64,000 nucleotides of DNA, from the NCBI GenBank assembly GCA_013347225.1, contig CP054595.1:4770415-4834414 (forward strand), given 5' to 3'. The position numbers and the translations under genes were made by a program. Source of the stretch: Candidatus Accumulibacter similis. GTDB lineage: Bacteria; Pseudomonadota; Gammaproteobacteria; Burkholderiales; Rhodocyclaceae. Below, piece after piece: positions 24,140 through 32,616 of this stretch; positions within the stretch are counted from its first letter, which is position 1; each line of letters begins with the position of its first letter. Below the pieces are notes generated by a model. The model searched no databases. It was not told the origin of the DNA and saw only the letters and a list, made by a program, of their open reading frames with translations.

Positions 24140-25659
24140 CCCGGATTCTGGTCAGGCTCGATCGAAAGAATCTCGACACTGCCCGTCTCCTCGTCGACAC
24201 AGGTTCGGTTGACCTCGCGAACGATGAGATTCTGCCCCTCGATTACGAGCAGCAATTTCCTGCTGTCGCGAGGAACAACGCCAGCAGCGACGATCAGCGC
24301 CTGCCGCGAGCGCAACTTGGGAATCTCCGGCAGGATCAGTACCCGCCGCAGATCGGTGCCGCCATCCCCGGATGGCAGCGCCAGGGTCGCCGGTTGCGCC
24401 TTCGGCGCCAGAACCTGCAGTCCGAGTTCGAGGTGCTCCGGGTTTTCGGAGATCGCCCAGCGCACGAGGCAGATCTGCCAGTTGGGATCCACCGCGGTAC
24501 GAACCGTCACCACGTCGCCCACCGTGAGCGCCCCGGGCTTGCCGGAAACATGCATCACGGCGTAGCCCTCGGGGCTTTCGTTGGTGATCATCCAGGTCGA
24601 CAGGTCGACATTCACCCCCTCACTCTTGCGGCACAACTGCCACAGCCCATCGATGCCGGCGGCGAGCAGCGTACGATGATTCTGTCGGCGGCGATGGAAG
24701 CGGCGCCGGCCGGCATCTCCCCAACGCGTCGCGAGTCGCTGCAGGACTCCGCGACCAGCGGTGGTGCCGGCGAAATCCGGCAGATTCAATTCCTGTGGCG
24801 ACGCACCATGACCAAGCTGGTCGATCTGCGCCTTGAGCAACAGACAGATGGCAGCGCTGGAAAAGCCGCTGCCCTGCCCTTCCGCCTGTGCCGGTTTGCG
24901 CAGCGAGGCAACCGCCGGCAGGTCGCGCAACGGGTCGATCCAGAAAACACCGGGCGCTCGCAGCGACCCGTTCGGCACGGCCTCGACATGGCGGCAGAAG
25001 CGCTCGAAGTAACTGGCCAGGAAGAGCACTTCGCGTGGCGTCAGCGACGCCGGCTGCGCGCAGCCCAGGAGTACCGCCGCGTGGTAGACCTCCTGCAGGC
25101 TGCGTTCGACGCCTTGCGGGCGCGCAGTGTGCAACTGCAGGTGCTGCGCGGTGGCGTAAGTCTGGTGCAGTTGCTGCCAGACGCCAGCACGCGGGGGAGA
25201 CGCAATCAGGTGACTGATCATCAGTTGCCTGGCAAGCGCATCCAGGCTGCGCCAGAGGGCCAGGTCGGGGGCTCGGCACGGATCGGCGTTCTTCGGCGGC
25301 ATGCCCTTCTCGAACAGCGCACTACTCTCGTCGGCGAGCATCTGCAACAGGTCGAGAACGCTGCGGACGATGCGCCGCTCCTTGCGCGGCACCGGCAGCA
25401 CCAGGTCGATGCTCAGCGCCGGCAACAGGCTGTCGATGACCGTGCTGCTTCGCCGGTAGAGTCCATCAAGCGCCAGAGCGCGCTGCTCCGCCGAGCCCTC
25501 GACGTCGCGCAGGGCGATCAGGTGTGAGCGCAGTGAAGGCAGCTCGTCAACCGGCTGCGGGGCCAGCGGCAACTTCAGCCATTGCAGAATCGAGCGCATC
25601 CCGGAGTCCGGAGCGGCTCCTCGATCCTTGCCCGTAGCGGTCGAAGGAATCTCGGTCAT
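24136..25659 (-). CDS. Hypothetical protein with PilZ-like C-terminal region
   Basis: A 507-residue cytosolic protein without signal peptide or membrane segments. The N-terminal 300 residues are helical and unrecognised. A short Arg-rich stretch (RRRQNHR, near 375) followed about 40 residues later by WMITNESPEGYAVMHVSG resembles the RxxxR ... [DN]xSxxG pattern of c-di-GMP-binding PilZ domains. Beta-rich segments ('LTVGDVVTVRT') follow. ATG 25659 has AGGTGG upstream; 25686 and 25758 are in-frame alternatives. If PilZ is right it would be a c-di-GMP receptor; a search is needed. Confidence 0.7.
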   Translation of the reverse strand: MTEIPSTATGKDRGAAPDSGMRSILQWLKLPLAPQPVDELPSLRSHLIALRDVEGSAEQRALALDGLYRRSSTVIDSLLPALSIDLVLPVPRKERRIVRSVLDLLQMLADESSALFEKGMPPKNADPCRAPDLALWRSLDALARQLMISHLIASPPRAGVWQQLHQTYATAQHLQLHTARPQGVERSLQEVYHAAVLLGCAQPASLTPREVLFLASYFERFCRHVEAVPNGSLRAPGVFWIDPLRDLPAVASLRKPAQAEGQGSGFSSAAICLLLKAQIDQLGHGASPQELNLPDFAGTTAGRGVLQRLATRWGDAGRRRFHRRRQNHRTLLAAGIDGLWQLCRKSEGVNVDLSTWMITNESPEGYAVMHVSGKPGALTVGDVVTVRTAVDPNWQICLVRWAISENPEHLELGLQVLAPKAQPATLALPSGDGGTDLRRVLILPEIPKLRSRQALIVAAGVVPRDSRKLLLVIEGQNLIVREVNRTCVDEETGSVEILSIEPDQNPG

Positions 25660-25853
25660 CAGGCCACCTGCGAAGGAGGTTTTCATCAAGGCGCGGGCCG
25701 CCGCAGTGACGTTCGCTGCCCGGCGGAACGAAGCAACTGCCAGCATGGAGAAGCGCACACGCCCAGCCCGTCTCGATGGCGTGCCCTGAACTGACTCTGG
25801 AACTGATTATATACTGCCGAGGAGCAGGGGAGTGTGCCGCCGGCCTGCATGAA

Positions 25854-25880
25854 GGCTGCCTGCAGGCGATGCAGGCAGCC
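25854..25880. repeat. Perfect inverted repeat, 11-bp stem and 5-base loop
   Basis: GGCTGCCTGCA-GGCGA-TGCAGGCAGCC is fully complementary. It lies between divergent transcription units with no T-run, so it is not an obvious terminator. It could be an operator, an attenuating leader stem or a REP-like unit. Confidence 0.7.
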
Positions 25881-25947
25881 ACTGCCGACTTGGGGCCGCG
25901 ACAGGCGAAGGCGGCGGATTTCACACGTAGAGAAGGCCCGTTGTTGT

Positions 25948-25953
25948 TATAAT
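25948..25953 (+). promoter_or_regulatory. -10 box of the rpsP operon promoter
   Basis: A perfect TATAAT lies 33 bases before the rpsP start. The -35 position (about 25925-25930, ACGTAG) is weak, so other factors or a shifted spacer may matter. Confidence 0.5.
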
Positions 25954-25985
25954 CACGGCTTTTTTCTGCTTCGGAAGAGAGTGAC

Positions 25986-26240
25986 ATGGTCGTTATTCGC
26001 CTTGCTCGTGGTGGCGCCAAGAAACGCCCCTTCTACAACATGGTCGTGACTGATTCGCGGTCGCGCCGCGACGGCCGCTTCATCGAGCGCATCGGCTTCT
26101 ACAACCCGCTGGCGACCGAGAAGGAACACGGCCTGCAGGTTGCTTCCGACCGGCTCAGTTACTGGCAGCAACAAGGTGCCCAGGCTTCGCCGACGGTCAC
26201 CCGGCTGCTCAAGCAGTCCGCCGCCAAGGCAGCGGCGTAG
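25986..26240 (+). CDS. rpsP: 30S ribosomal protein S16
   Basis: An 84-residue ribosomal protein of the small-subunit body. Start MVVIRLARGGAKKRPFYNMV and 'DSRSRRDGRFIERIGFYNP' are the conserved S16 core. Ribosome-binding site GGAAGAGAG is close to the ATG. First gene of the classic rpsP-rimM-trmD-rplS operon. Confidence 0.98.
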   Translation: MVVIRLARGGAKKRPFYNMVVTDSRSRRDGRFIERIGFYNPLATEKEHGLQVASDRLSYWQQQGAQASPTVTRLLKQSAAKAAA

Positions 26241-26243
26241 GCG

Positions 26244-26819
26244 TTGTCGGGCCAGGCGCAGCGCCCCGGCGGCGCTGCTGTGGTGGCGGGTGACAGGGCG
26301 ACGCACCAGGAGATCGTCGTTCTCGGCAGGATTGGCGCAGCCAGCGGCGTGCGCGGGCAGGTGCACGTACACCCCTTCGCCGACGACCCCCAGCAATGGT
26401 CGGCGCTGTCGCACTGGTGGCTCGGCAATGAGGGCGACCCACCGGCACTGTGGCAGAAGCGGAAACTGATGACATGCGCGGTTCGCAACGGCCGGCTGAC
26501 GGCACACCTCGAAGGCGTTGCCGACCGCAACGCGGCTGAGGCGCTGAGGGGCCTCCTGGTCGGCGCACCGCGCTCGGCGCTGCCAGACCCCGCAAAGGAC
26601 GAGTACTACTGGGCCGATCTGCTTGGTCTACAGGTGCGCAATACCCGGAACCAACCGCTCGGCCACATCGCCGGGCTGATCGACACACCGGCGAACGCAG
26701 TCCTGCAGGTGGCCGATGGCGTCGGCGGCGAGAGATTATTGCCCTTTGTCGCTGCCGTTGTCCTCGAAGTGGACCTGGCTGCGGGACAGGTAAGGGTCGA
26801 CTGGGAAGCGGATTGGTGA
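26244..26819 (+). CDS. rimM: 16S rRNA processing protein RimM
   Basis: An assembly factor for the 30S head that binds S19. It has an N-terminal RimM barrel ('VLGRIGAASGVRGQVHVHPF', about 26-45) and a C-terminal PRC-like barrel ('DEYYWADLLGLQVRN', 'LLPFVAAVVLEVDLA'). The start is uncertain: TTG 26244 gives 191 residues; GTG 26280 or 26283 would give about 178, closer to the usual length. The stop overlaps the trmD start. Confidence 0.94.
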   Translation: MSGQAQRPGGAAVVAGDRATHQEIVVLGRIGAASGVRGQVHVHPFADDPQQWSALSHWWLGNEGDPPALWQKRKLMTCAVRNGRLTAHLEGVADRNAAEALRGLLVGAPRSALPDPAKDEYYWADLLGLQVRNTRNQPLGHIAGLIDTPANAVLQVADGVGGERLLPFVAAVVLEVDLAAGQVRVDWEADW

Positions 26820-27622
26820 ACGGCGCAGCGGACGCAGCGACGGTCCTGCGGCCTCTGGTGACCGACATCGTGACGCTGTTCCCGGAAATGTTTGTCGCGC
26901 TCACTGGATCGGGCGTGACGCGCCGGGCACTGGCATCCGGCCGCTGGCAGCTCCACCTGTGGAATCCGCGTGATTTCACGGCCGACCGGCATCGTACGGT
27001 CGATGAGCGTCCCTACGGCGGCGGCCCGGGGATGGTGATGATGCTGCCGCCGCTGGCGGCGGCCATCGCGGCAGCGAAGGCGCGGCAGCGGGCGATTGGC
27101 GGCGGTCGCAGTCGTGTCGTCTGCCTGTCGCCGCAGGGGCCGTTGCTGACGCACGCACGCGTGATGCGCCTGGCACAGGCCGCCGAGGCCTTGGTTCTGG
27201 TGTGTGGGCGTTACGAAGGGATCGACCAGCGCCTGATCGACGGCTGGGTCGATGAAGAGGTATCGATCGGGGATTTCGTTCTCTCGGGCGGCGAGATCCC
27301 GGCGATGGCGCTGCTCGACGCCGTGCTCAGGCAACTCCCAGGAGTACTCAACGACGCCGGGTCGGCAGAGCAGGATTCTTTCGTTGCGGGCCTGCTGGAT
27401 TGCCCGCACTATACGCGACCCGAGGAACATGCCGGGTGGCGGGTGCCGGAGGTGCTGCTGTCCGGCCACCACGAAGAGATACGGCGCTGGCGCCTGCAAC
27501 AGGCGCTGGGTCGGACGTGGCAGAGGCGGCCCGAGCTGTTGGCGGGCCGCTCGCTGTCGAAGCTGGAAACGCAACTCCTGGTGGAGTTTCAGGAGCAATG
27601 CGGTCAGGATAACAAGAGCTGA
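26816..27622 (+). CDS. trmD: tRNA (guanine-37-N1)-methyltransferase TrmD
   Basis: A SAM-dependent SPOUT methyltransferase that modifies G37 of tRNAs to prevent frameshifting. The 268-residue protein has the knot-forming motifs 'RTVDERPYGGGPGMVMM', 'LVCGRYEGIDQRLIDGWVDE' and 'SIGDFVLSGGEIPAMALLDA'. GTG 26816 overlaps the rimM stop (GTGA); a TTG one codon earlier is the alternative. The C-terminal domain ('LETQLLVEFQEQ') is slightly shortened but complete. Confidence 0.97.
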   Translation: MNGAADAATVLRPLVTDIVTLFPEMFVALTGSGVTRRALASGRWQLHLWNPRDFTADRHRTVDERPYGGGPGMVMMLPPLAAAIAAAKARQRAIGGGRSRVVCLSPQGPLLTHARVMRLAQAAEALVLVCGRYEGIDQRLIDGWVDEEVSIGDFVLSGGEIPAMALLDAVLRQLPGVLNDAGSAEQDSFVAGLLDCPHYTRPEEHAGWRVPEVLLSGHHEEIRRWRLQQALGRTWQRRPELLAGRSLSKLETQLLVEFQEQCGQDNKS

Positions 27623-27645
27623 TAATCATCCATGGAGTTCATACA

Positions 27646-28011
27646 ATGAATCTGATCGAGCAACTTGAGCAAGAGGAAATCGCCCGTCTGGGCAAGGTCA
27701 TTCCGGAGTTCGCGCCAGGCGACACGGTCGTCGTCCAGGTCAAGGTCAAGGAGGGCGCGCGCGAGCGTCTGCAGGCCTATGAAGGCGTGGTCATCGCCAA
27801 GCGCAACCGCGGCCTCAACTCCAGTTTCATCGTCCGCAAGGTCTCCTCGGGAGAGGGGGTCGAACGGACCTTCCAGACCTACTCGCCGCTGGTCGCAGCG
27901 ATCGAGGTCAAGCGGCGTGGCGACGTCCGGCGTGCCAAGCTCTATTACCTGCGCCAGCGCTCGGGCAAGTCGGCGCGGATCAAGGAAAAGCTCGTGCGCA
28001 AGCAGCGCTGA
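27646..28011 (+). CDS. rplS: 50S ribosomal protein L19
   Basis: A 121-residue large-subunit protein at the 30S/50S interface. The central core 'FAPGDTVVVQVKVKEGARER' and 'LQAYEGVVIAKRNRGLNSSF' is unmistakable, and the basic tail ends KLVRKQR. Last gene of the operon, 23 bases after trmD, and followed by a strong terminator. Confidence 0.98.
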   Translation: MNLIEQLEQEEIARLGKVIPEFAPGDTVVVQVKVKEGARERLQAYEGVVIAKRNRGLNSSFIVRKVSSGEGVERTFQTYSPLVAAIEVKRRGDVRRAKLYYLRQRSGKSARIKEKLVRKQR

Positions 28012-28033
28012 CCGGCTGGCGCGCTGCGTCAAG

Positions 28034-28071
28034 AAAAAACGGGCGAAGTCTGCAGACTTCGCCCGTTTTTT
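28034..28071. terminator. Perfectly palindromic bidirectional terminator between rplS and folE2
   Basis: A 26-base perfect palindrome (28040-28065, CGGGCGAAGTCTG and its complement) is flanked by six A residues on the left and six T residues on the right, so the whole 38 bases are self-complementary. It can terminate both rplS (plus) and folE2 (minus) transcripts. Confidence 0.93.
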
Positions 28072-28099
28072 CTCTCCGCGACGACGGCTGCACAAGCTC

Positions 28100-28924
28100 T
28101 CAGAAATCACCGGCCAGGCTGCGGTCCCTCTCGATCAGGGCGTACGCCGAATGGTTGTGGATCGACTCGAAATTCTCGGACTCGACGACGAAGGCATCGA
28201 TCCTGGCTTCACCGCCGAGTCGCGCGGCAACGTCGCGCACCATGTCTTCGACGAACTTCGGGTTGTCGTAGGCCCGCTCGGTGACATACTTCTCATCCGG
28301 GCGCTTGAGCAGGCCATACAGCTCGCAGGATGCCTGGGCCTCGACGATCTCGACCAGTTCCTCGATCCACAGGTGCTCGTTGATGCGCACCGTCACCGTC
28401 ACCTGCGAGCGCTGGTTGTGGGCGCCGCGTTCGGAAATCTCCTTCGAGCACGGACACAGGCTGGTGACCGGTACCGCGACCCGGATCGTCGACTCGATCC
28501 GGCCATGGCAGATCTCGCCGGTCAGCGTCACATCGTAATCCATCAGGCTCTGCACACCGGAAACCGGTGCCGACTTGTTGATGAAGTAGGGAAAACTCAT
28601 CTCGATGTGCCCGGTCTCGGCCTCCAGTCGCTCGACCATGTCCCGCAACATGGCGGGAAAGTTCTCCACCGAGATCTCGCGTTCATGGCTGTTGAGAATC
28701 TCGACGAAGCGCGACATGTGGGTGCCCTTGAAATTGTGCGGCAAGCCGACGTACATGTTGAAGATCGCGATCGTGTGCTGGATGCCGCCGGACTTGTCCA
28801 GCACCCGCACCGGATGCCGCATGGCCTTGATTCCCACCTTGTTGATGGCGATCCGCCGCGTGTCGGCAGAGCCCTGGACATCGGCCATGGCGGCCGGATT
28901 GTGCGGGGTTTCGGGGGCGTTCAT
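28100..28924 (-). CDS. folE2: GTP cyclohydrolase FolE2 (type IB)
   Basis: Converts GTP to dihydroneopterin triphosphate, the entry step of folate synthesis. 274 residues of the tunnelling fold: 'GIKAMRHPVRVLDKSGG', 'NFKGTHMSRFVEILNSHE' and the catalytic Cys in 'TSLCPCSKEISERGAHNQRS'. FolE2 enzymes are metal-promiscuous and often replace zinc-dependent FolE1 under zinc limitation; no Zur site is apparent here. It follows dxs by 18 bases and is probably co-transcribed. Confidence 0.95.
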   Translation of the reverse strand: MNAPETPHNPAAMADVQGSADTRRIAINKVGIKAMRHPVRVLDKSGGIQHTIAIFNMYVGLPHNFKGTHMSRFVEILNSHEREISVENFPAMLRDMVERLEAETGHIEMSFPYFINKSAPVSGVQSLMDYDVTLTGEICHGRIESTIRVAVPVTSLCPCSKEISERGAHNQRSQVTVTVRINEHLWIEELVEIVEAQASCELYGLLKRPDEKYVTERAYDNPKFVEDMVRDVAARLGGEARIDAFVVESENFESIHNHSAYALIERDRSLAGDF

Positions 28925-28942
28925 TGCTGCTCCTGGTAGTTG

Positions 28943-30835
28943 TCACTCGGGGCGTGCGCCTGGCGCCTCGCCCGCATCTGCCGACCCGGACCGGCAGGAC
29001 TGAACCACACGCAGGATGCCTGCACAGTCCAGCCCGATGTCGGCCAGCAGCAACGCCTGGTCGCCGTGCTCGATGAAGCGATCGGGAATTCCCAACCGCA
29101 ACAGACGGGTGGTACTGCCGGCCTCCTCGAGCACGCGTGCAACCTCGGCCCCGGCGCCACCGATGACGGCATTCTCTTCGACGCTGACCAGCAGCGAATG
29201 TTCCGCCGCCAGCGACAGGATCAGCTCGCGATCGATCGGCTTGACGAAGCGCATGTTGGCCACCGTGGCATCGATCGCGGCCGCGGCCGCCAGCGCCGGC
29301 GCCAGCATGCTGCCGAAGGCCAGCAGCGCCACCGCCTGGCCACGGCGGCGAAGTTCGCCCTTGCCGATCGGCAGTCCGACGAGTTGCGGGTCGATCGCCA
29401 CGCCCGTGCCGCCGCCACGCGGGTAACGCACCGCCGCCGGTCCGTCGTGATGGAACGCGGTGGTCAACATCTTGCGGCACTCATCCTCATCCGACGGCGT
29501 CATCAGCAGCAGATTGGGAACGCAGCTCAGAAAAGACAGATCGAAGGCGCCGTGGTGGGTCGGACCGTCGGCACCGACGAGACCGCCGCGATCGAGCGCA
29601 AAGACCACCGGCAGGTTCTGCAATGCGACGTCGTGCACCAACTGGTCGTAGCCCCGCTGCAGGAAAGTCGAGTAGATCGCCAGCACCGGCCGCAGTCCTT
29701 CGCATGCGAGACCGGCGGCAAAGGTCACGGCGTGCTGCTCGGCGATACCGACGTCGTAGTAGCGGTCGGGAAAACTCTCGCTGAAGCGCAGCAGCCCCGA
29801 ACCTTCGCGCATCGCCGGCGTGATGCCGACCAGCCGCGAATCGGCTGCCGCCATGTCGCACAGCCAGTCGCCAAACACCTGCGTATAGCTCGGCTTGCCG
29901 CCAGCCGATCCGCCGGCGATGCCGACGTCGGGCTGGAATTTCGAGACACCGTGATAGAGCACCGGGTCCACCTCGGCGAGCTTGTAACCCTGCCCCTTCT
30001 TGGTGATGACGTGCAGGAAGCGCGGTCCCTGCAGGTGCTTGAGGTTGTGCAGCGTCGGAATCAGCGATTCCAGGTCGTGGCCGTCGATCGGCCCGATGTA
30101 GTTGAACCCCATTTCCTCGAACAGCGTTCCCGGCGTCAGCATTCCCTTGACGTGCTCTTCGGCGCGTTTGGCAAACTCGCGCAGCGACGGCGAGAAATCG
30201 AGAATCTTCTCGCCCGCCTTGCGCGCGGCGTTGAAGCTGCTGCCGGAAAAGAGGCGTGCGAGGTAACGGTTGAGGGCACCCACCGCCGGCGAGATCGACA
30301 TGTCGTTGTCGTTGAGGATGACGAGCATGTCGGCGTCGGCAACACCGGCGTTGTTCAGCGCCTCGAAAGCCTGGCCAGCCGACATCGCCCCGTCCCCGAT
30401 GATCGCCACCACCTTGCGCGTCTCGCCCTTGGTTTTCGCCGCCAGCGCCATGCCGAGCGCGGCCGAGATGGAAGTGGACGAATGGCCGACACCGAAAGTG
30501 TCGTAGGGGCTCTCGCTGCGCTTCGGAAAGCCCGAGACGCCCCCATGCATGCGCAGCCTGGCCATGCCCGCGCGCCGTCCGGTGAGCACCTTGTGCGCGT
30601 ACGTCTGGTGACCCACGTCCCACACAAGGCGATCATGTGGCGTATCGAAGACGTGATGCAGCGCGATCGTCAGTTCGACGGTGCCCAGGTTCGATGACAG
30701 ATGGCCACCGGTCCTGGCCACCGACTCGACCAGGAAGTGGCGCAGCTCGTCGGCCAGTTGCGGCAGTTGTCGGCGATCGAGCTTGCGCAGTTGCGCCGGA
30801 TCGCTGATCGTGTCGAGAAGTGGATAACGCATCAT
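28943..30835 (-). CDS. dxs: 1-Deoxy-D-xylulose-5-phosphate synthase
   Basis: ThDP-dependent first enzyme of the MEP isoprenoid pathway (pyruvate plus glyceraldehyde 3-phosphate). 630 residues: the N-terminal ThDP domain with 'WDVGHQTYAHKVLTGRR' and 'IIGDGAMSAGQAFEALNNAG', a transketolase-like Pyr domain with 'DVGIAEQHAVTFAAGLAC' and 'LDRGGLVGADGPTHHGAFD', and a C-terminal domain. The start is the ATGATG at 30835 with AGGACAAG upstream; the frame runs to 30889 without family support. In operon xseB-ispA-dxs-folE2. Confidence 0.97.
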   Translation of the reverse strand: MMRYPLLDTISDPAQLRKLDRRQLPQLADELRHFLVESVARTGGHLSSNLGTVELTIALHHVFDTPHDRLVWDVGHQTYAHKVLTGRRAGMARLRMHGGVSGFPKRSESPYDTFGVGHSSTSISAALGMALAAKTKGETRKVVAIIGDGAMSAGQAFEALNNAGVADADMLVILNDNDMSISPAVGALNRYLARLFSGSSFNAARKAGEKILDFSPSLREFAKRAEEHVKGMLTPGTLFEEMGFNYIGPIDGHDLESLIPTLHNLKHLQGPRFLHVITKKGQGYKLAEVDPVLYHGVSKFQPDVGIAGGSAGGKPSYTQVFGDWLCDMAAADSRLVGITPAMREGSGLLRFSESFPDRYYDVGIAEQHAVTFAAGLACEGLRPVLAIYSTFLQRGYDQLVHDVALQNLPVVFALDRGGLVGADGPTHHGAFDLSFLSCVPNLLLMTPSDEDECRKMLTTAFHHDGPAAVRYPRGGGTGVAIDPQLVGLPIGKGELRRRGQAVALLAFGSMLAPALAAAAAIDATVANMRFVKPIDRELILSLAAEHSLLVSVEENAVIGGAGAEVARVLEEAGSTTRLLRLGIPDRFIEHGDQALLLADIGLDCAGILRVVQSCRSGSADAGEAPGARPE

Positions 30836-30892
30836 TGGCTTGTCTTGTCCTGCTTGAGCGACTGGCTGCACGCGAAGGGGTCGGGGCAACCG

Positions 30893-31816
30893 TCAGAACT
30901 TTCGCTGGGTGATGAAATCGGTCAGTTCGACCAGGCGCCGGCTGCGCTCACCGAAAATGGTCAACGCCGCGAGTGCCTGTCCGCCGAGGTCGGCGGCGAA
31001 CTCGCGCGCGCGCTCGAGCCCCATCAGGCTGACGTAGGTGGGCTTCGCCGCGGCAGCATCCTTGCCGGCCGTCTTGCCCAGCGTCACCGTACTGGCCGTG
31101 CAGTCGAGGATGTCGTCCACCACCTGGAAGAGCAGGCCGGCGCGTTTGGCAAAGCGGTCGAGCGATTCCCGTTCGTCGGCGCCGAGCGCCGTCCCACAGA
31201 GGCCGCCGAGCAACACCGCGGCGCGAATCAGCGCCCCGGTCTTGAGCGCGTGCATCAGTTCGAGCTCGGGCTGGTCGAGTGTCCTCCCGACCGCCGCGAG
31301 GTCGATCGCCTGTCCGCCCGCCATGCCGCAGGAGCCGCTGGCGCGTGCGAGCAGAGCGAGCATCTCGAGCTGCCGCGGGTTGTCACCGAAGTCCGTGCGC
31401 GCCAGGATCTCGAACGCCAGGGACTGCAGGCTGTCGCCGACGAGCAGCGCCGTCGCCTCATCGTATTCGACATGGCAGGTCGGACGACCGCGGCGCAGCA
31501 CGTCGTCGTCCATGCACGGCAGGTCGTCGTGCACCAACGAATAGCTGTGGATCAGCTCGACCGCGCAGGCGGCGAGCTCGAGCCGCGGCAGAGGTGCAGT
31601 GCTCAACTCGCCGGCAGCAAAGACCAGCAGCGGCCGCACCCGCTTGCCACCGTTCAGCGTCGCATAGCGCATCGCCTGGTGCAGGCGACCGGGAATCGCC
31701 TCGGCGGGTGGCAGATGACGGGCCAGAGCGCTGCCCACGCGACTCTGCACACCGTGCATCCAGTCGGGAAAGGGAAGCCTCGTCGCCTCGTCTGCAGCAC
31801 TGTCTGCCGCGTTCAT
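30893..31816 (-). CDS. ispA: Farnesyl/geranyl diphosphate synthase IspA
   Basis: A prenyltransferase of 307 residues that builds C10-C15 isoprenoid diphosphates. First Asp-rich motif DDLPCMDDD with 'RRGRPTCHVEYDEA' after it, second Asp-rich motif DDILD in 'LLFQVVDDILDCTAS', and the substrate-binding 'LNGGKRVRPLLVFAAGE'. Cytosolic. It overlaps xseB by four bases (ATGA) and precedes dxs, the common proteobacterial gene trio. Confidence 0.96.
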   Translation of the reverse strand: MNAADSAADEATRLPFPDWMHGVQSRVGSALARHLPPAEAIPGRLHQAMRYATLNGGKRVRPLLVFAAGELSTAPLPRLELAACAVELIHSYSLVHDDLPCMDDDVLRRGRPTCHVEYDEATALLVGDSLQSLAFEILARTDFGDNPRQLEMLALLARASGSCGMAGGQAIDLAAVGRTLDQPELELMHALKTGALIRAAVLLGGLCGTALGADERESLDRFAKRAGLLFQVVDDILDCTASTVTLGKTAGKDAAAAKPTYVSLMGLERAREFAADLGGQALAALTIFGERSRRLVELTDFITQRKF

Positions 31817-32100
31817 CCGGCTTCTCCGCTGCCCGGCTCGAAATCGCGCAGGCTGCCGTTTTCCAGAATCTGGATCTCGCGTTCCGCATCGGCGAGCTGT
31901 TGCTGGCAGTGCCGCAGCAGCTCGCTGCCGCGCCGATAGGCCGCCAGCGATTCGGCGAGGGGCAACCGGCCACCTTCCATGTTGGCGATGATCCCTTCGA
32001 GCTCGGCCAGCGCCAGCTCGAACTTCAGCCCGCCGACGGCGGTGGGTGGATCAATGGCGGCGTCAGGGCCGCCGGCAGGCTCGGTGTTCGCTCGGGGCAT
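31813..32100 (-). CDS. xseB: Exodeoxyribonuclease VII small subunit
   Basis: A small coiled-coil subunit of exonuclease VII that assembles on XseA. About 95 residues, with the core 'FELALAELEGIIANMEGGRL', 'PLAESLAAYRRGSELLRHCQ' and 'LADAEREIQILE'. ATG 32100 was preferred to 32118, six codons upstream. First gene of xseB-ispA-dxs-folE2; its partner xseA is not in the window. Confidence 0.94.
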   Translation of the reverse strand: MPRANTEPAGGPDAAIDPPTAVGGLKFELALAELEGIIANMEGGRLPLAESLAAYRRGSELLRHCQQQLADAEREIQILENGSLRDFEPGSGEAG

Positions 32101-32126
32101 GGGAAAGGCTCGGATCAAACGGGCGA

Positions 32127-32155
32127 AAATAGCCTATTACTGGGCTTCCGGTCAA
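32127..32155 (-). promoter_or_regulatory. Candidate promoter of xseB-ispA-dxs-folE2
   Basis: On the minus strand TTGACC (32150-32155), a 17-base spacer and CTATTT (32127-32132) precede the xseB start by 26 bases. The -10 is moderate. Confidence 0.4.
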
Positions 32156-32244
32156 ATCAAAAACTGGTCGGTCGGCAGCCGCAGCCACGGGCCCGCCGCC
32201 CGACAGTGGTGCTAAACTTGCCCGGACTACGAAGGGAGCCAACC

Positions 32245-32616
32245 ATGATCGTCATCGAGCATCAACCCAAGCGCGTCGAAGTGACCGTATACGCCGAGTT
32301 CACCCTGGCCGATTACAAGGAATTCGAGGCTGTCGCCAATGACGCGATCCGCTCCGAGGGACCGGTCGACCTCCTCTTCGACCTGCGCGAGATGGCCGAC
32401 TTCACCCTCGACGTCGCGTGGGAAGACATCGTCTTTGCCCGTGCCCACGCCAACGACTTCAGCCGCATCGCCGTCCTGACCGACAGCCAGTGGGTCGCCT
32501 GGAGTGCCTGGTTGTCGCAGATTTTCGTTCGTGCCGAGATGCGCATCTTCGCCGACGAAGCAGACGCGCGCGCCTGGCTGGCCGAGGACGGCGAGGCGGC
32601 CGAGGAGCCGGAGTGA
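32245..32616 (+). CDS. STAS/SpoIIAA-like protein
   Basis: A 123-residue cytosolic protein with the SpoIIAA-like (PF11964-type) pattern: a beta strand 'VEVTVYAEFTLADYKEFEAV', then 'VDLLFDLREMADFTLDVAWE' and 'RIAVLTDSQWVAWSAWLSQI' followed by 'RIFADEADARAWL'. GAAGGGAG precedes the ATG. No phosphorylatable Ser typical of anti-anti-sigma factors is evident, so a lipid-binding or other role is equally possible. The stop overlaps the start of the downstream sulfurtransferase (GTGA). Confidence 0.85.
   Translation: MIVIEHQPKRVEVTVYAEFTLADYKEFEAVANDAIRSEGPVDLLFDLREMADFTLDVAWEDIVFARAHANDFSRIAVLTDSQWVAWSAWLSQIFVRAEMRIFADEADARAWLAEDGEAAEEPE

Larger units (their letters stand above)
25660..25985. other. 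Intergenic region between the PilZ-like gene and rpsP
   Basis: The 326 bases carry no convincing gene. They hold a perfect stem-loop (25854-25880) and a perfect -10 hexamer TATAAT at 25948-25953 directly before rpsP. Nothing else is recognised. Confidence 0.7.

Noticed and set aside
28940..30697. A 585-codon plus-strand open frame opposite dxs
   Set aside because: Antisense shadow of dxs; the product is Arg/His/Gln-rich without recognisable motifs.
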